The notes under the pieces are model-generated. The model searched no databases, was not told the origin of the DNA, and saw only the letters and a list, made by a program, of their open reading frames with translations. Shown here one piece after another: positions 1 through 9,101 of a stretch of DNA of 64,000 nt (position 1 is the stretch's first letter; each line of letters starts with the position of its first letter). Source of the DNA: Scenedesmus sp. ARA3 (taxonomy: Eukaryota > Chlorophyta > Chlorophyceae > Sphaeropleales > Scenedesmaceae); the NCBI GenBank assembly GCA_004335835.1, contig RWJK01001708.1, positions 47,111 to 111,110 of the forward strand, in the 5' to 3' direction. The position numbers and the translations under genes are program-made.

Positions 1-117
1 CCACAGAGCCAACTGCAGATGCACCAGCTGCTGCATAGCTGTGGAGGATGCCAGAGCCTGCAGCGGAGGCTGGCGCAATGCCGAGGTGGTGCAGCAACGG
101 CTGGCTCGGTGCATGAA

Positions 118-148
<31 letters not shown>

Positions 149-586
149 AAGGTGGCTGACACTGCACGGCAAGAAGGGCGCAGGAGCAGGTGTAGCGCAG
201 TGAGAAAGTCAGTGTGTGGCTACCCATGCTGCTCTAAGTTACGGCTGGAAAGGGTGTGCCTGACCAGGGGGCAGCGCCCCTGGGCTCCAAGCCCATTACC
301 TGCAGCTGTAGAAACCATATTTTTACGTGGCAGTGTGCAGAACAACAGGGGCATGACCACGAGGTGCCCATGGCAGCACCCGGACGGTTGCAAAGCAGTC
401 TGCAGGCGGCTACAGCAGCACCTCACATCAATACACCATACTAGCATGTGGCACAAGCAGCCGCCGAGGCAGGATCGCTGCACTAGTCCAGTGCATCATC
501 TGCTGTGTCCCGTTCTTGGCAGCAAACCCTTGTTGTGGATGAGACATTGTACCTGAGCAGCAGAGCAGCCTGCGTTGCTTGATTAC
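1..586 (-). other. Left-edge stretch, probable intron and further exon of the membrane protein
   Basis: Downstream of the last firm exon of the membrane-protein gene. A CTG run lies at about 118-150. On the minus strand a frame stays open from about 160 to position 1 and reads as a low-complexity Gln/Ala/Ser/His segment. This fits a juxtamembrane linker of the same gene but has no recognisable motif. Splice sites joining it to the exon ending near 587 could not be fixed. Confidence 0.3.
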
Positions 587-2649
587 GTCGTGGGTCTGTG
601 CCTCGGCCAGTGCCTGTGCCAGCAAATGGCCCTGACGTCAAAGCCAAGTCATCATCGGCCTTGCTGCTGTGCAGCGGCCGCAGTGGCAGGTGCGCAGAGA
701 GCCGCTTGCTGCAGCGCCTGCGCCACAACAGGAGAGCAGTTGCGGACGCCAGCAGCAGCGCACCTGCAGTGGCAGCACCAGCAGCGCAAGCAGACGCACA
801 GACAGTGTTGTGGCGCGTGGAACAACTGCACCACAGCATGGCAAGGCATGCACATGTCGTACAAGTAATGGCATATGTTTCTGCAGGCATCTTTTGTGCA
901 GTAATCCAGCAGCAGCACTCGCAACAGCTCTGTGTCCGACGGGGCTGCGTGCGCAACGCAGCTGCTGATCCTGCACTCACAAACAACAAGCAGCAGCTGC
1001 TACTAGCAACGCACCTCCAACCGCTACTGGAGCAGCAATGGCAGCCGCCCGGCTGCTGCTGCCGCCAGCAGCTGCTGCTGCTGCTGGCCCGGCACCCAGC
1101 ACTGCCTCTGTCAGCTGCGAGATGCAAGCCTCTGGGGTCTCCCTCCTGAGGCATTCATCTGGCACCACATGATCGCACAGGCGCGTGGCGTTGCGGCGGT
1201 ACTGCGTTGGCAGAGACATTAGCGGATATGTTGATAGAGACATAAGAGAAAACACTTTCAAGGAGACATCAAAGGAAACATAATGCAAGTGATGCACCAG
1301 TGCAGCCGCGCGCTGCAGCAGCATAAGCTCACACAGCAGCGCTAAATTGCTGGATTAGCATGTTGACAAAGACGACATAAGTTCAGTAATAATGCAGTGC
1401 AAAGGGCTGACGGTTCTCACCAGAGCATAGCCGCCCACGTAGTGCCCTCCAGTCACCAGCTGCAGTGGGACATCACTGCTGATGTCTGTCACATGCACCA
1501 TGTCCGAGAACATCCTGCCCTGCAACACGCAGTCACACGCAGTCACACACAACCAAGTGAGGGGTGCGGTACTTGCAGGAAAGCAGCCGGTCAAGTGTGC
1601 ATACAGGAATACACCAAAAGACACAGCGGAGCAGCATTGTTGGTGCTGCCTTGCAATGCTGCTGCTGTTGTTGGCGCCTAACATCATCTTGCATAGAGTC
1701 GCTGCCAGAAGCACTGTCTGACATAGCCTGTGCAACACATGCCAAGTAGATGTGTGCACTGAGTCTTCGCAAACAGTAACGCTGTGATGCTGCGGGCAAC
1801 ACACCTCATAGGTAGCATCGACTGCCTCTGCCCTCTGCCGCCCTCCAGGCGCAGGGTATGCCGCGCTGCGCTGCGTGCTGTTTATAATCGCCAGCGATGA
1901 TTGTGTAGAAGGACACACCACCCGCAGCCCATACGAATCCAGATGCTCCAATCGGCCGCCTAGCCCCTGACCCCGCACCACACTAATCATGGTGCCTGTG
2001 CCCCTGCTGGATTCGTTTGCAATGTTGACTCGCAGGAAGCGAAGTGTGCATGTTGAGCAGAGCTCCCAGATGCCTGGCTTCATTGCTAGGTCCAGCACTG
2101 GCAGCTGGCCTGGCTGGCTGGTGATGGTCACATTCCTGCAAACAGGTTCAACATTTGTCACATGGCATGCAGCAGCGGAGCGTGAAGAACTGATATGCTG
2201 CATGAGGGCATGGTAGCACAGGAGGGCGCATGTTGGGGTTGAACAGCGTGATTTTCATCAGTATAGTTTTCCAAAGCATCTTCGGTGAACTCAAGCCTGT
2301 TGCTAATTGCGCCTGCCATCTGGTCCACAAGTCATGCTACATGCTAGCAGCAGCGCTGCTGTTTGTGCTTCTGGCATGGGTCTGGGAGCATGCACTGTGC
2401 CTGATCTCGCCTATTAATGGGCAAAGGCTTGTCCACAAACTCATCGAACTCCTGGCCGATAGAGTAGTTGCTGAGCAACACGATGGTCTCTGCATCGCTT
2501 TGCAGTGCAGACTGCAGAGCCAGTCCGGCATCCGGCGAAGCGTACGTGACGTACGCCACTCCAGCAGATTGAACAGATGCAATCCATATAGACATCCATG
2601 CAGCTGCCAGCACATAGGCTGCCACACGGCCAGAGCATCGCTTAGTCAT
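587..2649 (-). CDS. Secreted beta-helix-like, single-pass membrane protein (partial; continues past the left edge)
   Basis: Spliced exons on the minus strand: 2649-2411, 2135-1805, 1519-1421, 1201-1015 and 763 to about 587. Phases agree at every join. The first intron uses a GC donor (AG|GCGAG) and is accepted because it gives the continuous reading PLPINRNVTIT. The start gives a signal peptide (hydrophobic stretch ending SVQSAG). Next comes a region of short hydrophobic strands with Asn/Thr sites (NVTITSQPG, LDLAMKPG) like right-handed beta-helix repeats, then a Cys-containing spacer (LCDHVV, DECLRRETPEACISQ). A TM helix follows (AAAIAAPVAVGGALLLASA, assembled across the last intron), then a basic stop-transfer RRRCSKR. 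Proteins of this layout in volvocine and related algae often end in a cytosolic Ser/Thr kinase (recalled, not checked). No kinase is visible before the edge, so ligand and role are unknown. The 3' end of the last exon is uncertain. Confidence 0.7.
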
Positions 2650-3893
2650 AGCTCGCCCTGCTCAGACCGTGCGCACCATCACGAACGAAAACATGCTGAA
2701 CCTTTCCCTGAAACCGCTGGCATGTTTTGTTGCACAAAGATTGTTGGTTGGACAAGTGTGCGAATTTGGTGCGAACATATGGTGACTGCGCGTTATAGCC
2801 CAAAACGTCCAAGGTTTGTCATTCTGCTGTGCTGCTGTGCATGAAGACACAGTAAAGTTGTCTGCCAGCCACCAGCAACCCCAAGCCGACTAAGAAAATC
2901 AACACAAATATCTCTGTCTCAATAAAGCGTACGCAGATGTCCGTCAGAGGACAATTAACATCTGGATGGAGCCCAGCAGACACTACTGTGCAGGCGCTGC
3001 GCCAGCCTCCTCGCAAAATTTCAAGCGTGGTGGTATGAGGGAGCAGCAGTGCGTGCCTGAATTAAAGCCACACAAACCATCTCCATCTCAAGAGCCGCCG
3101 CACATCCCAATCTCACAATGTAATAGACAAAACAAGGCCCTAATGTACATAGTGCAACCAAAGCAATTCAGTAGCTCCCCTGCACCACATGCATGTATGT
3201 GCCCTGCAGCCTGCGGGATGAGCCAGCTGGCTGTAGCCAGCCATAGGCCCCTTACACACCGTATCTGCCATAGCACTCAACACACGCGGCAGTACTGCAT
3301 GGAGTGCATTGATGCTGGGCCAGCAGATGCGAAAGGGCAAAATTATACAAAGCCAGGATCCGGAAGGACGCTGGTGATGCACAGCTGCGCACCTTCAAGC
3401 TATGCTGGACCAGAAGACCCCCACCCAGGTCTCCTGGTACTCGAATGCAACGCCTGGCTTGCAGCCGCCAAGCCGAAAGCCAAGCAGCCATGCCGAACAC
3501 CAAAGCCTCACTGACACCCTGGCAAGCTCATGCTGATGCGATCGTATGGATGCAGGAAGTACACAAACAGTGCCGCCCCAACACTTGACAATCGCAGCAA
3601 CAAGACAAGTCGTGCGCACACTTAAGCTGCTGTTGAGGACACATATCAGAGACTACACACTCGCCGAACTCAAAGACCCAAACACTTTGCAAGCCTGCTG
3701 CGACCCTGCTCTGGCCGTTCCCATCAGCACACGCTGCCCATCAGTAAACGAAGCGCACCCTGCAACAGCTCATTCCTCACGCAGCACATCCCTCTCACCT
3801 CGCGCCAAACAACGCCTGCCTGGCACTTCACACATGACTGCATGATGCTACCCCACACGCAACTGCATGCCGGTTGACCGCCTAATCGTCAAC
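2650..3893. other. Intergenic stretch, nothing recognisable
   Basis: Lies between the start of the membrane-protein gene and the echo array past the stop of the CTLH/UBA gene, both on the minus strand. It should hold the promoter of the former. Open frames here (such as 2966-3514 plus) have no domain, no coding-like codon pattern and no plausible splice partners. Confidence 0.5.
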
Positions 3894-4310
3894 CAAATGC
3901 AGCCGAGATGATGGCCTGTGCATCGCCGCCCTGCTCTGCCAGCAGCTCCAGCGCAGTGCTGGAATGCAACGCCACCACCACCATCATCACCTTGTGCCAG
4001 CTTGCCGCTCAAGCGCCAAACGCAGCCAGAATGACCGCCGATGCATCACCGCCCTGCTCCGCAAGCAGCTCCAGCGCAGCTCAAATGCAACACCATCGCC
4101 ATCACCATCACCAAGCTGCCGCTCAAGCGCCAAATGCGGCCAAAATCACAGCCTGTGCATCGTCGCCCTGCTCCTTCAGCTGTGACTTCTGCGCACCTCA
4201 TGCGCTCAGCGCTATCTTCAAGATGTGTACCACCTCATGCGCCAAATGCAGCCAGAATGACCGCCTGTGCATCGCCGCCCTGCTCTGCTAGCAGCTCCAG
4301 TGCAGTAGCC
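3894..4310 (-). repeat. Stop-codon echo array: three diverged copies of the end of the CTLH/UBA gene
   Basis: The real gene ends at 4235 with the peptide AVILAAFGA and a stop. Beyond the stop, at about 4117-4183, 4003-4082 and 3894-3961, the same stretch recurs in the same orientation. Two copies keep AVILAAFGA-stop; the outermost ends AIISAAFG-stop. Spacing is about 110-125 bp. All three lie in the 3' UTR or just beyond, so they do not alter the protein. Confidence 0.85.
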
Positions 4311-6048
4311 CGGGGCAGCTCCAGCACCTCCATCACCTGCAGCACCTCAGCCTCATCAAATTCCAACCCCTCAGCATCTTCGCTGCCGCTCATGTCGGCA
4401 TCATGCAGCTCCGGAGGCTGATCCTGCAAGTCTGAGTCATCGTCAGCACCTGCAACTGCTGCTACGCCGGCTGCAGCCGCATTTGCGGCAACGCCTGGGC
4501 TTGCAAGTGCTGCTGCTGCCGTACCATCTGCAGCAGAGCCAGCTGCTGCTGCCGCTGAGTCAGCTTGCAGGAGCTTATGCAGCCCCATGGCAGCAGCAAA
4601 GGGGTCCTGGCAGCGCTGCACCCTAAACCACCCCTTGTGCGCCGTCAGCAGAACCCTGAACAGCTTCACGAGGGCCGGCGGCTCCACGCCGAGCTTGGAC
4701 TGCAGCAGCGGCAGCAGCTGCGACAGCACTTTGCTGCCGGCCTCTTCCAAGCTGCTGCTGCTGCCTGCTGTGTTTGCTGCTGCTGCTCCAAAGACAGGGC
4801 CTGGCAACAGCAGCGCCATGCTCGACTTGAGCTGCGGCAGCAGCTCTGGGTGTGCATCTGCCAAGGGAGTGAGCTGGCTGCGGGCCAGCTGCAGGGCCCC
4901 TGGCAGGTCGTTGGACTGCACCAGCTGCAGCACATACCAGAGCCAGTCAGGGGGCTTTGGTTAGTAAGGCATAGTTGGCAAAGCTTGCCCTTGAGCAACG
5001 GGTGACATACTCATCAGACAAATTTGTTGTTAGTGCTGGACCGGGCGTACCTCCCTTCACACGCGCAGTCAACAGCAACCTTCCACCAGCAACCTCGCAC
5101 GTCCTTGCTACAAGCAACCCTTTCCACGCTTGCCCAAACCCCTTGCATACCTGCTGCCACCCCAACCCCCCCTATGACACCCATGGAGCACAAATAGCTG
5201 ACAGCATTTGATACACCAGGCACTCATTAACACGCAGCACAGCACCCACCTGCATGAAGTGGCAGCGCTTCAGCTCAAACCTCAGGCTGGGGCTCTCTTG
5301 CAGCAAGCCAGGCTGCAGCTCCTCAACCAAAGCCTCAGCTTCCGGCCAACTGCCCTGTTTCACAAGCCCCTGCAGCTGCGCCAGTGAGGCCTGCAGGCCC
5401 TGCTGCTGCTGCGACGCATCCTTCATGCTGCTGCTGCCGCTGCCGCATGCTGCTGCCGCAGACTTGAGTGAGTGCTGCAGCTGCTGCCAGCGCAGCTGCT
5501 GCTGCGCTGCGCGGGCAGCATGCAAAAGCTGCTCAGCAAGAGCATCTTCAGCCGCCTTGCTGCCCGGCTGTTGCTGCTGCTGCTGCTGCTTCTCCGGCTG
5601 CTGCTGCTTCTCCGGCTGCTGCGCTGCGTGCCTGCCCGCCTGACGGCCACTGCTCGTGTCTGCTGCAGCTTCCACACCAGCAGGGTTGTCGACAATGACT
5701 TGCAGCAGCCGCATTTCCTGCTGCAAATCACCGTCAGTTGCTGCTGCTGCTCCTGCTCCAGCTGCTGCTGCTGAGCCTGGTTGTTGGCCCAGAAAGCGTG
5801 AGGGCGTCTGCTTGCAGCGCCAGCGCGGCACCTTATACGGTGGGCTCTGAGACTCACTGCGTAGCATTGCAGCTGCCACAGGGCCGCCAGCAGCAGCAGC
5901 TAGACAGTGACCATGGCCGGCACCCCCTGCAGATGTGACAGGGCTGCCAGAGCCTGCTGCTGCTGCTGCTGCTGCTGCGCCAGTGCTGCCGTTGTTGCTG
6001 CGCTTCTGAGCCTTGCCGCTGCCGCCGCTGCTGGTGCGCGCCATGTCA

Positions 6049-6081
<33 letters not shown>

Positions 6082-8459
6082 TCTGCTGGACCATGGTCTA
6101 CGTCCATCATGTCAGAGGGTGCTGCTGCTGCTGCTGCTGCTGCTGAGGGCCCTTCATCTGGCTCCACTAGACCCCTGCAGCACACAGCACACGTCACACA
6201 CACACCAGCTCGAACATGAAACAGCAAATGAAACAGCAGATGGGTCAAGGGCAGAAGCAGCATGCTAAACGCTGCTACTGCTGGGTCTGCTGCAAACCTC
6301 TCTGGTAGGCATAGTAGCGGGTGTGGCATTCTACTCCGGCAACAGGATGCTTTAGAGCCCAAGGAATAAAGGAGCACCTTTAGTATGGCAGGCGAGTGCC
6401 GAGTAGCAACAGCCCAAACAACATGCAAAAGGCAGGCGCAGGATGCGGCAGCTGCAAAACAACGGCCCAAGCAGCGTCTAACAGTACTGCTGCAATCTGA
6501 GTCTGTAACAGGTACAGCACGCAAGTTCAAGAGTACACAAGGACAACAACACACAAAGGAGTTCTGGCTGCTGCTCGTGCGCACCTTGCAACCGCATACT
6601 CCCACGCCAGCGCATCAACCTTCTTGCTGTTCAGCCTGAAGCGCATCAGCTGCCATGCCAGTGCTGCTGCTGCATCGCCGCCAGCTGCTTTGAGAGCATC
6701 CAGAGCAGCAGAGCGGGGGATGCTCACCGCAGCCATCAGAGCCTGGTGCAGCAGCACAGGGCGACAAACTAGGTTGGTCATAAGCACAACCACTAGTTGG
6801 TTATACGCAGGTGGTCACTGAGCCATCAGGGCGTTCAAGCAGCTCAAACTGCAGGCAAAAGGAATTGACAACCCTGCATGAGGCATGCGACATGCAGGAA
6901 GCACAGCAGCTGGGAATATCCTCAATTACACCTCGATAATACATCAGCATTGCTGGCGCTGCCGTCCTGCAAGCAACCAAACAAAGATGCAGCAAGGAAG
7001 GCATGAATAAAGGTAACAAAATAAACAGAAGATATCAATATAACAAACACACCTGCACGTCGCGCTCGTTTGTGGGCAGGCCTGCCACGTCAGGCGGCAG
7101 CGGGCCCTCGTCCCGCCCCTCCAGCAGCAGCAGCCCAGCCGCCAGCTCAGCACCAGCAGCCGCCAGCTGCTGCTGCAGCGCCGCATGGCTGCCGCTGCCC
7201 CTGCTGCTGCTGCTGCTGCCGTGGCTGCCGCTGGTGTAGAGGCTGAAGAGGTGTGAGAGGTACGCCAGCAGCTGCGCCAGCTGCGGCGCGCGGCAGCCTG
7301 TGGTGCAGCAAGCATGGTCAGAGGTGCAGCGAGGCGGGGAAGCAGCGCTGTGAGGCTTGTGACTGCTGCAGCTGTTGCTCATTCCGTTACTGTTGCTCGC
7401 TGAGTGCCCACTGGCAGCACCGCATTCGAACTGGAGCTCCGGAACAAGAACCACTGCTGCAGAAGTACTCCTTTCAAGTTGCAGTGAACGATACAGCAAA
7501 AACACATCATGGCCGCACCACACGACGTGTTGGCAAGCTCACCAGACTCCTGCAGCATCGTGTGCTGCAACACCTCCGCCAGTTGATGCCGCGCGCACAG
7601 GGACCCATCCTGCTGCTGCTGCTGTCCCTGCTGCTGCTGCTGACCCTGCTCTTGCTGCTGCGGCTGCAGCAGCATCAGCATCGCCCGCTTGAAGTCCAGA
7701 TAAGCCTCCGGGTAGGCATCCAGAGCAAGAGGTGCCAGCTCTTCTCTTGCACAGGCCAGCGCTGCTGCATCGCCTGCTGTTGTTGACTGCCGCAGCAGCT
7801 CAATGAACTGCTGCCGCTTCAGCTTGAACCCCAAGCGCTGGTCCTGCAAGGGCATACCGAAAGCATCAAGAAGCAATGCAGCAGTGGGTGTTGACCATGC
7901 TGCGCATTTGATAATGGGCTGTGGCAATTGCATGGAAGGCTACGTTCAGCCGCAGGACATCCATGTATGTGCTAGAAATACACCGTGCGCATGCATGCTG
8001 CTGCTACTGATTGCTGAAAAATGCTGCTGATTCTTGGCCAATGCAGCTGGCGTGAGCACACCTGCAGCACTTGCGGGCAGAACCTGGACACAATGGCCGT
8101 AGCGTTGCACACGTTGCCCTGGTGCAGCTGCTCGTATGCAGCAAAGGCAGCAAGCCTGCTTGCCAGCTGGCACTGGCTGCCCTGTGAGGAGACATCCTGC
8201 AACACCATATATTTGATAGCATTAGGCAACCGTGATGATTTGTGCAGGACGTCCTTGTTGCAGGACAGCGTTGCTGCAGGGAGGTGCATGCGCTAGCAGT
8301 GCTGCTGTGTCCTGCAAGCATGCGTCGCGCGCATATGCATGCACAAGGCCCGCGCACCTCCACCAGCTCTGCAGCAGCCAGGTACTCCAGCACCAGGCCG
8401 TCCAAGGCTGTACAATTGACATCCAGCAGCTGAGGGCTGCCCTCTGAACGTGTGTGCAT
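4235..8459 (-). CDS. LisH/CTLH protein with two CTLH regions and a C-terminal UBA-like domain (GID/CTLH E3 ligase-like)
   Basis: Eight exons: 8459-8358, 8196-8062, 7843-7543, 7297-7053, 6848-6807, 6742-6585, 6174-5250 and 4924-4235. The phases close to 865 aa. Residues 20-34 (LVLEYLAAAELVE) look like LisH. Residues about 45-115 match a GID8/RanBPM-type CTLH, with GNVCNATAIV followed by FKLKRQQFIELLRQ. A second CTLH-like segment spans about 600-680 (SLRFELKRCHFMQLVQSNDL). Residues about 825-865 resemble a UBA domain (VLQVMEVLELPR, then LLAEQGGDAQAVILAAFG). Poly-Ala and poly-Gln tracts fill the middle. CTLH proteins scaffold the GID/CTLH ubiquitin ligase; the UBA could bind ubiquitin (inference). 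The start is the nearest ATG before the LisH and is not certain. The gene is divergent to SPF30 with 642 bp between start codons. Copies of its last codons lie downstream. Confidence 0.8.
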
Positions 8460-9101
8460 GGCGCTGTACCAGGAGGGTACCAGCACGGTACGATGTTGTG
8501 CAGCAGCACACACACTAGTTGGTGCTGCCCAAGCGAGGTAAGCCAGCCAGAAGCTGTCTATGAAATGGTCAGTGACGACAATTGATGTAGAAAGAGACGT
8601 TGGTGCCTGTGAGCTTAGGCTGTGGGAGAGGAGTGTAGCAAAGCAACTGCTGAATTCAAACTGCCCCAACACAATCAAAGCCACTGATGCCCCACTCTTG
8701 CCATAATCGCATGCATGGAGACATGAAGAAGCAAAAAAATCTGGAGATCGTGCTTCACGTCGTGGCATTCCACAGACTGGGGTGCAGCAATGACAGGGCT
8801 TGGGAAGGCAACAGGTCACTGCCTGACGACGACGCTTTGCGCAAGTCTCTCCAACAAAACCACTGTATGGCCTGAAATTCACTCTGTCTGTCACTTGAGG
8901 CTCAGCTGCTGCATCGACACAGCTATCCGACTGTCCTGTGCTGTCCTGACGTCCCGCTTGATTGCGCATCGGTCGTTTTATGTAACTGACCCATCAATCC
9001 CAAAAGGATTTGCACAGGGCGCTGAAGGCGTCAGCTCGGGAGGCATAGACAGGCAGCTGCAGCAGCAGCACTGCTGAAGCACACCTGCAAGCAGCAGCAA
9101 C
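8460..9101. promoter_or_regulatory. Divergent intergenic region between the CTLH/UBA gene and SPF30
   Basis: This 642-bp stretch separates two start codons pointing away from each other, so both promoters should lie here. I see no clear TATA box or repeated motif. Minus-strand open frames across it have no domain and are treated as chance. Confidence 0.45.

Noticed and set aside
41..556. 171-codon plus-strand frame with a Leu run
   Set aside because: The Leu run is the CTG microsatellite; the frame is antisense to the probable continuation of the membrane-protein gene.
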